Assembly (NCBI GenBank): GCA_031274765.1
Contig: JAISPR010000062.1
Location: 1 to 32,524, forward strand
DNA: 32,524 nucleotides
DNA from: Nitrososphaerota archaeon
Lineage (GTDB): Archaea > Thermoproteota > Bathyarchaeia > Bathyarchaeales > Bathycorpusculaceae
Direction: 5' to 3'
The notes beneath the pieces were generated by a model. The model was given only the letters and a program-made list of their open reading frames with translations, made no database searches and was not told the origin of the DNA. Position numbers and translations under genes: made by a program. Each line of letters starts with the position of its first letter. Positions within the stretch are counted from its first letter, which is position 1. This document shows, one piece after another, positions 7,098-15,753 of this stretch.

Positions 7098-8582
7098 ATG
7101 GATACGCTTCAAAACTTGGCGTCTACACGTTTATCCAAGGGTAACTCTCAGAAAGCCTTTGGAGGTAGAACAGAGGTGCTTATCACCGGTTTAATATTGG
7201 CCATTGTTGGAGCCATGGTTGGAGGAACCTTTGAGAAAGGAACCCTGACCAACTATATGGGTTTTGGTATGTTGCTTGTGGGGATTGCGGTTTTTGTAGT
7301 TGGGATTTGTTCGGTGTTTACTACAAATATTGAGGCTCGTACGCGTAGAGAAAACCCTGATTTTTTTAGAGGGAAAAAACGGTTGCCTATCTATAATAGT
7401 ATATGGGCTATAGGGGCTGGGTTGATTCTTGCAGTTTTAGGTTCAATGTTAGCCAGTGTATTTGATCGGGCTTTGTTGATAAATACGGTGGGTTTTGGTA
7501 TGTTGCTCACAGGCATTGGCGTGTCGGTGTTGGGTTTATCAAGTGTAGCTTTGGAGACTGTGAAAATAGAGTTACTTCGAGATCAACCCTCAAAAGTTAA
7601 AACGCCGCGAGCACTTTTATTTAGTATTATTTCGCTTGGGTTGGGTTTTGTTTTTTTGATTATTGGTACAATTTTAGCAGAGTCTTATGCAAAAGATACT
7701 TTATTTAATGATTCGGGGTTTGGTATGTTGATTGCGGGTATTGCGATTTTGTGTTTAGGGGCTGCAGGAACAGCGGTTACATTGCTCAAAGCACGGCTCT
7801 ATAGACAAAGTGAAGTATCTAATGAACCTCAGCCGCAAATCGTTTTTGGAAGTATTTGGGCCATTGGAATTGGCATAATGTTTCTTATCATTGGTTTAAT
7901 TCTCACAGGCAACTTTGCAAAAAACACGTTTATGAATTATACAGGGTTTGGAATGTTGTTAGCAGGAGCCGGGGTCTTTGTTTATGGGTTGTTTGAAACC
8001 GCTAAAGCTTCAGCTATGGGTTATCTAAACTATAGGAGCTCACGCAAAAATATACATACAAAAAGAGCCACCCAACCACGGAGTCGTGTGCTTCAATTTA
8101 GTTTTTTCTGGAAAAATATGGTGCGGACAAGTTCAATATTTAACCTTGCAGGTATTATCGCGTCTGTTTGTATTTTATTTTTTAGCATTTGGCAACTTGA
8201 TATGATTGTTTCTGGGCCGGTTTGGTGGTCCTCAGAAGAGCAAGGAATGGGATATGGCTGGTCTCACCCAAATGGAGCTTATGCAAATGATTATTTCCAA
8301 TGCTTTATGTGGAAAACAACTATCGGACAAGCCTATGATACCTTATTTATGTTAATATTTATCTCTTTTATTGTCATGTTTTTAAGTGCTTATTTTTGGC
8401 CCAAAAAAGACCGCATCTCTGCGTTAAAGCAAAACAAACAAGAAGAAACAGAACCCGTCAAAGATCCGCAGTACACCCAAGAGACAACCCCCACACAGCC
8501 TAAAGAAACAACACCAGAAACAGAACAGCCAGCTGTAGCTACAACTATCTATGAAGAGATTAAAGTACACACAGATTACTAA
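7098..8582 (+). CDS. Polytopic membrane protein with four internal repeats
   Basis: I do not recognise the family of this 494-residue protein. Residues about 22-310 are four tandem units of about 65-75 residues. Each has two membrane helices with a loop containing an N-x-x-GFGML motif: NYMGFGMLLVGI, NTVGFGMLLTGI, NDSGFGMLIAGI and NYTGFGMLLAGA. Helix 1 of each unit follows the pattern G-L-I-L-A-I-V-G. Basic linkers of 15-30 residues separate the units. After the fourth come two more membrane helices (about 345-365 and 420-440) around a Trp/Gly-rich outer loop with WWSSEEQGMGYGWSHPNGAY. The cytoplasmic tail is Glu/Thr/Pro-rich. About ten helices in total suggest a membrane scaffold, sensor or transporter, but no function can be assigned. 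The ATG is placed by AGGT four bases upstream. Confidence 0.7.
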   Translation: MDTLQNLASTRLSKGNSQKAFGGRTEVLITGLILAIVGAMVGGTFEKGTLTNYMGFGMLLVGIAVFVVGICSVFTTNIEARTRRENPDFFRGKKRLPIYNSIWAIGAGLILAVLGSMLASVFDRALLINTVGFGMLLTGIGVSVLGLSSVALETVKIELLRDQPSKVKTPRALLFSIISLGLGFVFLIIGTILAESYAKDTLFNDSGFGMLIAGIAILCLGAAGTAVTLLKARLYRQSEVSNEPQPQIVFGSIWAIGIGIMFLIIGLILTGNFAKNTFMNYTGFGMLLAGAGVFVYGLFETAKASAMGYLNYRSSRKNIHTKRATQPRSRVLQFSFFWKNMVRTSSIFNLAGIIASVCILFFSIWQLDMIVSGPVWWSSEEQGMGYGWSHPNGAYANDYFQCFMWKTTIGQAYDTLFMLIFISFIVMFLSAYFWPKKDRISALKQNKQEETEPVKDPQYTQETTPTQPKETTPETEQPAVATTIYEEIKVHTDY

Positions 8583-8767
8583 CCAACACTCATCAATTAA
8601 ACATGTTTTTAAAATTAAGGCCTGTTTTACAGAGTTTAAAAAATTGTTGACAACGTAGTGCCTAAAAATGCGGAATTTAGGAATATGGACCAATGTACAT
8701 GATTTAAACGGCCCTACCTCTTGGAGTAATTCAAAACACACCTTAGCAATGACAAGCAAAGCTTTGC

Positions 8768-9001
8768 GGTTCTTCGTCAAAACAGGCGGGTGGCATCAAA
8801 AGTTCCGTTACGATACATAGTTGTATGGCGACCTCCGAAAATCTATATCTGTCCAAAAATCACCTGGTGAAAACCGTGTAACTATGTTACTTGGTTTTTT
8901 GAAATAGAGTTTTCGAAGGGGCCTATGGAACATAAGGGAGAACATAAACAAACTTGGAGAAGAAGATGAGTGCACCCACCTAAAATAGCAAAAGTCTTTG
9001 C
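8768..9001 (+). repeat. Dispersed repeat family 1, copy D, interrupted by a 95-bp element
   Basis: The outer parts match the other family-1 copies: AGGCGGGTG at 8784-8792 against CACCCACCT at 8973-8981, then AAAATAGC. In the middle, after TTGTATGG, 95 extra bases are inserted at 8829-8923, after which the unit resumes with TATGGAACATAAGGGAGAAC. The five bases TATGG therefore occur on both sides (8824-8828 and 8924-8928), as expected for a target-site duplication. Copies A, B and C show the uninterrupted site. The repeat lies between two convergent genes. Confidence 0.85.
8829..8923 (-). mobile_element. 95-bp inverted-repeat element (family 2), copy 2, nested
   Basis: The element ends are imperfect inverted repeats (CCTCCGAAAATCTAT at the left; CCTTCGAAAACTCTAT read inward from the right) and it is flanked by TATGG duplications. 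Its reverse complement aligns over its length with 1969-2063. It carries no ORF. This is the clearest mobile element of the window because both the filled and the empty target site can be seen. Confidence 0.85.
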
Positions 9002-9033
9002 ATTGACAGGCCACACAAATCAACTACTGGGAG

Positions 9034-9723
9034 CTATTGTTTTACTACTGTACCCATATAGATGCAGTTTTTCCGTTGAGGCGAATTATCCTCTTTTATA
9101 AAAGTAAACTGCTCGCTTTCCTTTGCAATGTGACAAAGAGCAATTCCCAGGTCAATACATCCCAGACGAACCGGCGCAAAACTAAAAGTTGGCTTTTTGC
9201 GATAACAATGGATTTTATCTGGTTGAGCAATAAAATACCAGTTCTGTGCATTCATACCACTGGGAGCAAGGCGTGCAGCTTCTAAACGTTTATCGGTGCC
9301 CTCGCTGATTGTGGATAGAGATTTTCGCTTGAAATCCAAAATATTGCGATGTAACGGTTCAGCGGGTTTTCCAAAGGCCATACATATGACTAAGGGCTGA
9401 GTGTTTTTCTCTTGGGGTTTTGCCATACCCAACCAGCAAGAACCAAGACCGGATTTGGAGAAAAACAGATCGAGTTGTTGTCCTATGAAACCGATATTTT
9501 CAAGATATCCCTCTTTTTCATCGCTACAGAAAACCAAATAATGCGGAGAGGTAATGCCAAATAGTCCCTTGAGTTTGTTAGTGATTTTGATAGAGTATTT
9601 AATATCGGGGTATAGTGGTTTGACATTTGTGATTTGCGTTTCTATTTTAGAGAGGGTTACATCATCCAGAGGGGTTTTTTCATATTTCCGTATGGATTTA
9701 CGTTTACGGATTATCTCGTCCAT
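9034..9723 (-). CDS. Nitroreductase-family flavoprotein (TM1586-like)
   Basis: The 229-residue protein fits the putative TM-nitroreductase family (TM1586 type), FMN-binding flavoproteins that fold as a duplicated half within one chain. The N-terminal FMN motif is RKSIRKYE at about residues 8-15. The middle motif GFIGQQLDLFFSKSGLGSCW lies at about 78-97. The second FMN-contact segment EAARLAPSGMNAQNW lies at about 148-162, followed by DLGIALCHIA near the end. A reductase using NAD(P)H and FMN is likely; the substrate is unknown. It has its own TATA box and ribosome site (AGGAAAG) and is convergent with the membrane protein gene. Confidence 0.85.
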   Translation of the reverse strand: MDEIIRKRKSIRKYEKTPLDDVTLSKIETQITNVKPLYPDIKYSIKITNKLKGLFGITSPHYLVFCSDEKEGYLENIGFIGQQLDLFFSKSGLGSCWLGMAKPQEKNTQPLVICMAFGKPAEPLHRNILDFKRKSLSTISEGTDKRLEAARLAPSGMNAQNWYFIAQPDKIHCYRKKPTFSFAPVRLGCIDLGIALCHIAKESEQFTFIKEDNSPQRKNCIYMGTVVKQ

Positions 9724-9778
9724 AATACAACTTTCCTGCTTTTCACTACTTAATGTCCTGTCTCTTCTTTGTATTGGA

Positions 9779-9787
9779 TTATATAAA
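9779..9787 (-). promoter_or_regulatory. TATA box of the nitroreductase gene
   Basis: The minus strand reads TTTATATAA, close to the archaeal box A consensus. The transcript would start near 9755, leaving a leader of about 30 bases that includes the purine-rich ribosome site GCAGGAAAG before the ATG at 9723. Confidence 0.65.
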
Positions 9788-9874
9788 TCTGTTTGCAGGG
9801 CGTCAGTAGGCGCAAAAATTCCAAGAAGATTTAACTGTTAAAACCCACATATTAATTTGAATTTTTTACAAGAA

Positions 9875-10352
9875 AACATTGACATAGAATGGATAATTGA
9901 CCGTGTTATTGCCCATATTTGAAAAAAGTTATACATGGAATGGATAAACAGTCTTGCAAGCCAAGTGTCAAGGAATTAACAAACAAATTGAACGCTTGCA
10001 ATGTGAAGAGAGGCGTGAAATATACCATTTTGACAAACGAAATAACGAATTTTGAACGGACATAAATGCGCGACAGTACGAAAATTTGAAGGGGTTAAAA
10101 AAAAGAGAATCTACACAAATACTTCTTTGGAATTAGTTTGAATACGCCAAAGTAACTTCGACGGAAATATCTAGAGCAAAAGCCACAAACATTTGAGAAA
10201 ATAAGGTGCACGAAGGGCGAAGCGGCCATAATTGCGCAACGTGAATAAAAAAGCTGACAGGCAAACCGGCTGTAACCTCAAAAGCAATTGCTTTTGCACA
10301 GTTTTTTGCGAACATATTGAAGATAACTCGAAGAAATAGCGAAAAACATTAA
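9875..10352 (+). pseudogene. dinD-like gene, heavily decayed
   Basis: No frame is open here, but joining the three + frames gives a continuous match to the middle and end of DinD (DNA-damage-inducible protein D; related to phage antirepressor-type proteins). In order one can read IDRVIAHI-stop-KKLYMEWIN (from 9896), KELTNKLNACNVKRGVKYTI and LTNEIT (about 9970-10050), NARQYENLKGLKK (about 10065-10103), then VTSTEISRAKA (from 10152) and LTGKPAVTSKA (from 10254). At least two frameshifts and several stop codons interrupt it, and the N-terminal half of the family is missing. The same peptides occur, better preserved, in the second pseudogene at 21760-22190. I rely on my memory of the family for the name. 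Confidence 0.72.
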
Positions 10353-10847
10353 TTTTTCAATTCATTTTCTCAAGATTTTTTACCACATCAGGTAGATTCG
10401 AAGGCAGCGACACGCATAGAAGCATTCTTTACTTTACGGACAAAGACCACACTATTCGCGAAACGACCAAAAATCGAAGCGACATTAACAGATGCGAAAT
10501 ATGCACAATCAAATTAATGTCTTTTCCACACACAACAAAGACACTACGAATTTATTAACAACTTTTCAAACGCTCAAATTTTCTTTTCCAGCAAAACGGA
10601 TTGTTTAAACGTGTAACGGATTCGCAAATAGTTTTGCCCCCACCAATATCAACATTTTTCTCTTGTCATACTGGTGACGTAATCATAAGTGCTTTGATGG
10701 TTCCATCACCCAGATTTTCCTTGCTTTTTACTATTTAGTTGATACACTTACGATTTATTCGCTAACTTTTTAGATTCTCAAATATGTTCATACCCCTCAG
10801 GTTACAACAGAACGCATAGTTACCCTGTTTTGACAAAGAACCAACAT
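10353..10847. other. Intergenic region without a supported gene
   Basis: This stretch follows the dinD-like pseudogene and precedes the 3' end of the ATPase gene. Two + frames stay open for about 50 codons around 10390-10550, but neither has a start signal or a recognisable sequence. The composition resembles the adjacent pseudogene, so it may be more decayed coding DNA. Confidence 0.4.
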
Positions 10848-12179
10848 TTATTGTTGCTTTACCCATTCTTTGAATTTCCAAAAAGCATAGAGAGGTAGAA
10901 TTTTTTTTGTCATTTCGTCAAGTGAAGTTAAAACAGACTTTTCGGGATGGAATTTCTGGCAATATTGTGTTAAGGACCGAGCGTGTTTTGCGGCACCTGA
11001 TTTAACTTCAATGGGTATGATATATTTTTCGTCATCTTGCACAATAAAGTCAACCTCTGCTTTTGCAGAGCCCTCAGCTGTCCAGTAGTACAAATCTTTG
11101 GCCTTAATTTTGCCATACAAACTCTTAAGCTCGCAAGCAACAAAGTTTTCCGCCATTGCACCTTTAAACTCTTTGTATGCAAATGTATCATCAAATACAA
11201 TAGAAGAAGGCAAATCTGCATGTCGTCTTAATAGACCAATGTCAGACAGGTATAGTTTAAAAAAGGTGTGATCTGCATAAGAAGAAATAGGATAATTGGG
11301 TTTTTGGATGCAGTCCACCTTATAAACAAGCCCTGCTTGGATAAGCCACATCAAAGCGTCCTCCAAATCTTTCGCCCTCCAACCTTTTTTAACTTGACTA
11401 AATATGAACTTGCGATTTTCTTTTCCAAGCTGACTGGGGATAGATTGCCAAACAGCTGAAATTTTAGGATACTCTTTGATATGGGCATATTTAACAAAGT
11501 CTTTTTGATAACCGAGAAGTATTTCATCGAGTTTTTTTTGGACTTCTTCAATATTTTTTGTATCAAGCCAAACCTGCACGACTTCAGGCATACCACCAAC
11601 AACATTGAAATCGCGATATTTTTCCAACAATTCGTTTCTAAAGGTTTTCCAAACAGCATCATTAAGAGAACAAACTTTCAGCTCCATTGCGAGCATTTCA
11701 TTTTGGGCAAGTAAAAACTCGTAGAAATTCATAGGGTAAAGAGTTAAAAACTCTACTTTGCCGACAGGAAAAGAAGCCCCCCTTTTTATAGCAACCCCAA
11801 GCAAAGAACCTGCTGAAATAATAGGGTATTCGGGGGTATCTTCGTAGAAGTACTTTAATGCGGTAACAGCCTTGTTGCAGTCTTGAATTTCATCAAAAAT
11901 TATAAGGGTTTGATGGGGTTTAATTTTTTTTCCACGTGCAAGCCCTAAATCTTTGATAATTCTTTGTGGGTCTAAATCTTGTTCAAAGAACTCTTTGATT
12001 TTGGCGTCTTTGTCAAAACGATAGTAAGCAACATCGGGGTAGTGCTGGGTTGCAAAATCTTTTATCAAAAATGTCTTGCCGCATTGCCTTACCCCTTGGA
12101 TGACAAGGGGTTTTTTGTTAGGATTGTTTTTCCATGCTATCAGATCTTGCATCAGCAGTCTTTTCATGATACATTCCAC
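10848..12179 (-). CDS. AAA-family ATPase with DUF4143 domain
   Basis: The 443-residue protein is a typical AAA_14/DUF4143 ATPase, a large and scattered archaeal and bacterial family of unclear role. Walker A is GVRQCGKT (residues 29-36) and Walker B is LIIFDEIQ (about 92-99), followed by the sensor-like ISAGSLLG. The middle holds the family's FLTLYPMNFYEFL segment. The C-terminal part has a nuclease-like core, AEVDFI then IPIEVKSG, with the E/D-x-K arrangement seen in restriction-enzyme folds. The full family length is present. The ATG at 12167 (residue 5), seven bases behind AGTGGA, is a better start than the GTG at 12179. It stands alone, with a decayed gene on one side and paired direct repeats upstream, as expected for a mobile orphan gene. 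Confidence 0.88.
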   Translation of the reverse strand: MECIMKRLLMQDLIAWKNNPNKKPLVIQGVRQCGKTFLIKDFATQHYPDVAYYRFDKDAKIKEFFEQDLDPQRIIKDLGLARGKKIKPHQTLIIFDEIQDCNKAVTALKYFYEDTPEYPIISAGSLLGVAIKRGASFPVGKVEFLTLYPMNFYEFLLAQNEMLAMELKVCSLNDAVWKTFRNELLEKYRDFNVVGGMPEVVQVWLDTKNIEEVQKKLDEILLGYQKDFVKYAHIKEYPKISAVWQSIPSQLGKENRKFIFSQVKKGWRAKDLEDALMWLIQAGLVYKVDCIQKPNYPISSYADHTFFKLYLSDIGLLRRHADLPSSIVFDDTFAYKEFKGAMAENFVACELKSLYGKIKAKDLYYWTAEGSAKAEVDFIVQDDEKYIIPIEVKSGAAKHARSLTQYCQKFHPEKSVLTSLDEMTKKILPLYAFWKFKEWVKQQ

Positions 12180-12225
12180 TTCTGGCTACGCTTATCGCTA
12201 ATAAAAACTTTATCAAAAATATTTA

Positions 12226-12271
12226 GCAAAATTACACCATAATTTTTGATTAAACCCTGCAAAATTACACC
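12226..12271. repeat. Two perfect 13-bp direct repeats upstream of the ATPase gene
   Basis: GCAAAATTACACC occurs at 12226-12238 and again at 12259-12271, 33 bases apart or about three helical turns. They lie 59-104 bases before the ATPase ATG at 12167. The spacing on one DNA face suggests a protein-binding pair such as an operator, although a structural or mobile-gene border role is possible. Confidence 0.5.
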
Positions 12272-12345
12272 TTATTTACTGTTTAACCATTAAACATCTA
12301 AAACCAAAAAACCGCCAACACTAAAACCATGAACATAAAAAGAAA

Positions 12346-12476
12346 AGGCCTTTCACTATTTTAGGTGGGTACGCTCATTCTTCCTTCTTCAAGCTTGCCA
12401 TGTCTCCTTATATTCCATATAACATATACCGTAACGAAACTTATTGACTCTACCCACCTGATTTGACGAATAACCA
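12346..12476 (-). repeat. Dispersed repeat family 1, copy B
   Basis: Read on the minus strand it matches copy A closely. The paired ends are AGGTGGGTA and TACCCACCT (plus positions 12451-12459 and 12363-12371). The last pair is A-T here but G-C in copy A, a compensatory change. It begins about 26 bases after the stop codon of the PQQ-propeller gene and reads in the same direction, so it would be part of that gene's 3' untranslated region if the transcript continues. Confidence 0.85.
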
Positions 12477-12502
12477 AGAAAAAAGGGAATAAAATTTTTT
12501 GC

Positions 12503-15148
12503 TCAAGATCGTTTTTTGAGCAACAACATTGCTAGTAAAATACCAATTATGATATTTACTATGAGAATACCGGCAACAGCGGGTATAAAGTAGAGATCAG
12601 CCATCGAGGGCTCAGGTATAGTTATAGCGGTTGTCGGCTGGGGTGCTGCAACATGAAATGCACTAACTGCCTGAGAGGGATAATAAGACTGGCTTCCTGC
12701 AAAAGTTGCAAAAAGAGTGTATTTGCCTTCGATATCAGGAGTCCAGTTACAGCTAAAGAAGCCATAACCATCACTGATAGCGGTCCCGATGATACGTTCA
12801 TTATTATTTGCATCAATAACACTCAGGGTTACTGTGACACCGGATAGATCTTTGGGTCGAGGCTTTTGCATGTAGACATAGTTCATCCAGTCATCCATGT
12901 TATTGTCTGAGATACAGGGAAGACCATTTGGAAATCTTGAGACTTGTTCGGTTTGTTTTGTGCCCGGTGATACATCCATGACTGTTCCAGTTAGAGTAAC
13001 GGTTTCTCCAGGGGTGATTTGGGTTTGTAGCGCTGAGACAGTAGTAGCTGAGGGCCCCCGGCCGATATCGTAGATTTTGCCATCGTAGTAGTTGAGATAG
13101 ATTAGTTGGTTACCATAGGCTGCCATGGGTTGGGTTTCGGTTTGTATGCTATCGATTTTCCATAGCAGGGTGCCATCGGTTGAGTTGACGGCCCAGATTT
13201 TTCCTCCCTGCCAGGTGGGGTTGCTTGGGCTGTGTTCGTTGGCGCCAATATAGACGGTGTCAGCCGTTATGGTATAGTAACTATAAGAGCCTCCAATAGG
13301 CCAGGTTCCATAAGGTGTGTTTTCTCCGGCGTCTCCAACATAGTAGTCCCAGATCAGCTTACCGGTTGTTAGGTTAAAGCAGGATAGCGTTCCATCGTAG
13401 CCGCATGAGAAGAGTTTACCATCACCGATTTGGAGATTATTTGATGCGCCTGCAAAGATGGCAAAGGCATTATCAAAAGGTTCAGTAGTGGCTATTTTTT
13501 TTCCAGTCAATCCACTATAGATATCTATGGTTAAGGTTTGGTGGGTGTAGATTACAAAGACAGGCAGTTTCTCATCAGTATATCCAGCGGTTTCTATTCG
13601 ACCCGCATAGGTTCCACCATCTGAGAATACCGTGATATTTAACGGACCCCAGAGAATCTTTGCTTCCTGATCGCCAGTAGTTGATTGTATTGCACCCAAG
13701 CCACGGATATTATAGGGCGCTTGTTTGTATTGATCAGGTTTAATGTCGATTGCAATTAACTGATTAAGAGGTTCAGAGGTATTAGTTGGAGAAATTGAAG
13801 CAGTACAAATCAGCATATCATTTGGAAGAGCTCCACTAAAGCGTAACCCCGATATCTTGGGTATGGTGATATTCCACATATAGCCCAAAGAGAAATTCCA
13901 CGTGCCTTGAGAAACCACATAAACCGTATTGGGATCATATATCCAACTATTTGTATACCCAGCACTTTGAGCTATGGCACATTCAAAGTAAGTCGAGTTC
14001 CAACAAGCTAACCAGCCGCCTGCACCATTGATATAGTAAACCAATAATTCACCACTGGGACCAGCGACTGTTCGTCCACCCGAAACAGCACCATTAATGG
14101 TTTGCACCAGATTACCCGTTAAAGGATCAAAGGTTCGCCATGTTGTTGTTGCCATGTCCCAGAGCAATTCAGTTGTACCAGTTGCCATAGTTGAACGACT
14201 AAAACTAAATCTCTGCAGATAACTAATACTATTGTTATAAGCAGTTTGTCTCCAAAGCTCTTCATTGGTTGCCAAATCAATTGCTACAAAACCAGCCCGT
14301 TGAGTACCCCCAGTTGAGGTCGTATAGTACTGTGGCAAGTTAACATACATAATGCCATTTGAGATGTAGGGTGAAAAATACTGATCACTACCACCGGGCC
14401 ATCGCCCAAATTGGTATTGTTCATCAAAATTTTCTCCGCCCACTAAACCGCCAATGGTCCAAGGCTTTGACCACATCACATGTGAAGAATAGGGTCCTTG
14501 GGTGTGAGGGTTGTAGGCATTTTGTACCCCGGCTTCAGCAAATCTTCCAGCTAACCAACCGCCGGCATATATGTACCACTGCTTATTTTGCGCTTCAATG
14601 GGAAAAGTCCAATATTCGTCTGGAAGGGGATAAACGATGTTGGAGGTTATTTTTGAGGGATCATCGGTTATCTCAAAGGTAGCGGCTTTGCTAGTCGAGG
14701 GACCATAGTTAATACCGGCACTTGGTCCTGAGGGGATAGTTTCACCTGCAAAACTTGCAATTACACTATAGTTGCCGGGGATTTCTGCAACAAAGACCTG
14801 GGTACCTGAACCAGCATAAGATGTTTCTAGATTAGTTATGTTTTTTATGCTACCATCGGGATAGGTAATTGATAGAGTGATTCCGCTCCACCAGAAGTAT
14901 CGGGGGTTATTTGTGGGATAGACTGAGGGAGGGACGTTAGCGATGATGTAGGTTATGTAGACTATTGAGCCTACTAGTTGGGGGTTTGGGGCTGCAACAG
15001 TGTGGATGTAGGTTGTGTGGTTGTATCGGTCGTCGGCTATGATTATTGGGGTGAGGACTGCAAATAGTGAGAGGACTAAGAGGATTAGTAGGGTTGTTGT
15101 GTAGAGTTGTTTTTTTGATTGGGTTTGGTTTGGGGTTTTGTTTAACAT
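12503..15148 (-). CDS. Secreted PQQ-like beta-propeller protein with membrane anchor
   Basis: This 881-residue protein is exported and tethered outside the cell. A signal peptide spans about residues 13-38 (TTTLLILLVLSLFAVLTPII). An Ig-like part follows, then a PQQ-type propeller from about residue 230 to 690 with typical blade phrases: FVAIDLATNEELWRQ, WDYYVGDAG after LSCFNLTTGKLIW, and IWAVNSTDGTLLWKID. A second Ig-like domain (about 690-840: VTLTGTVMDVSPG, GTAISDGYGFFSCNWTPD) and one C-terminal membrane helix with a KKR tail end the protein. There is no dehydrogenase signature, so a binding or scaffolding role is more likely than quinone-dependent catalysis. Repeat copy B directly follows the gene. 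Confidence 0.85.
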   Translation of the reverse strand: MLNKTPNQTQSKKQLYTTTLLILLVLSLFAVLTPIIIADDRYNHTTYIHTVAAPNPQLVGSIVYITYIIANVPPSVYPTNNPRYFWWSGITLSITYPDGSIKNITNLETSYAGSGTQVFVAEIPGNYSVIASFAGETIPSGPSAGINYGPSTSKAATFEITDDPSKITSNIVYPLPDEYWTFPIEAQNKQWYIYAGGWLAGRFAEAGVQNAYNPHTQGPYSSHVMWSKPWTIGGLVGGENFDEQYQFGRWPGGSDQYFSPYISNGIMYVNLPQYYTTSTGGTQRAGFVAIDLATNEELWRQTAYNNSISYLQRFSFSRSTMATGTTELLWDMATTTWRTFDPLTGNLVQTINGAVSGGRTVAGPSGELLVYYINGAGGWLACWNSTYFECAIAQSAGYTNSWIYDPNTVYVVSQGTWNFSLGYMWNITIPKISGLRFSGALPNDMLICTASISPTNTSEPLNQLIAIDIKPDQYKQAPYNIRGLGAIQSTTGDQEAKILWGPLNITVFSDGGTYAGRIETAGYTDEKLPVFVIYTHQTLTIDIYSGLTGKKIATTEPFDNAFAIFAGASNNLQIGDGKLFSCGYDGTLSCFNLTTGKLIWDYYVGDAGENTPYGTWPIGGSYSYYTITADTVYIGANEHSPSNPTWQGGKIWAVNSTDGTLLWKIDSIQTETQPMAAYGNQLIYLNYYDGKIYDIGRGPSATTVSALQTQITPGETVTLTGTVMDVSPGTKQTEQVSRFPNGLPCISDNNMDDWMNYVYMQKPRPKDLSGVTVTLSVIDANNNERIIGTAISDGYGFFSCNWTPDIEGKYTLFATFAGSQSYYPSQAVSAFHVAAPQPTTAITIPEPSMADLYFIPAVAGILIVNIIIGILLAMLLLKKRS

Positions 15149-15660
15149 GCTTGTTCGCCTGTTTTTATAAAATACAGGTAGGATCTTATTTATTTTTTCT
15201 ATATTCAGTTGGTTGTTTGGTTTGTGGGGTTGTGAGTTGGTGGGTTGTCTATTGAGGGAGGATTTTGGGGTGATTTGTTTTGAGGGTTTGGGTTTGTGGT
15301 GGGAGATTGTCGGAGAATAGAATTTTATGTTTGGTGTAAATGGGCGAAGGGAGAGGGGTCTTTTCTTGTTCTAAGGGTACAGTTTTTGGGCAGTCGGGTG
15401 GGTGTAGTTGGATTTATTGGTAATTTAACCTAGCGTGGGGGTGGGGGTTTGATTGTGGAATGTTTGTTTTAGGTTGATAGTTGATGGTGTGGTGTTGTTT
15501 GTTGCGAGGTGGGATCTGGTTTTGGTGGGTAGTTTGTTGTGGTTTGTTGATGTGTTTTATTTTTGTTTGTTGTTTGGTATGTTTGTTTGGGGGGGGGTGG
15601 TTTGGTTGGGTAGAGTGGTTTGGTTGGGTAGGGTGGTTTGGTTGGATTTTTGAATCATAT
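15149..15660. other. G/T-rich spacer with tandem repeat and G-run
   Basis: From about 15190 to 15650 the + strand is dominated by G and T. The first 50 bases upstream of the PQQ gene carry A/T-rich promoter candidates on the minus strand (AAAATAAATAAG near 15190; TTTTATAAAA near 15165). A run of nine G is at 15589-15597, directly before an 18-bp tandem repeat. Open frames in this part are low-complexity artefacts. Confidence 0.55.
15597..15646. repeat. 18-bp tandem repeat, about 2.8 units
   Basis: The unit GTGGTTTGGTTGGGTAG plus one variable base occurs at 15597, 15615 and 15633, the last one incomplete. With the preceding run of nine G it forms a stretch with many closely spaced GG and GGG groups, which could fold as a G-quadruplex in single-stranded form. 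Confidence 0.8.
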
Positions 15661-15753
15661 TTAATAATAAGGGTTAGAAATGGAGGTTATTTTGGTAGAG
15701 CCTCAAGTCGTGAAAGCAAAACAGATATAAATGTCGGCATAATTTCGGGACCC

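Noticed and set aside
9882-9947. Two similar 15-base words (ACATAGAATGGATAA / ACATGGAATGGATAA) as operator repeats
   Set aside because: Both lie inside the decayed dinD-like frame; the second encodes the family's EWIN motif, so the similarity is probably accidental.
15453-15660. G/T-rich frames as a Trp/Gly/Val protein
   Set aside because: The repetitive VWLG text comes from the 18-bp tandem repeat and the G-run; overlapping frames are equally open.
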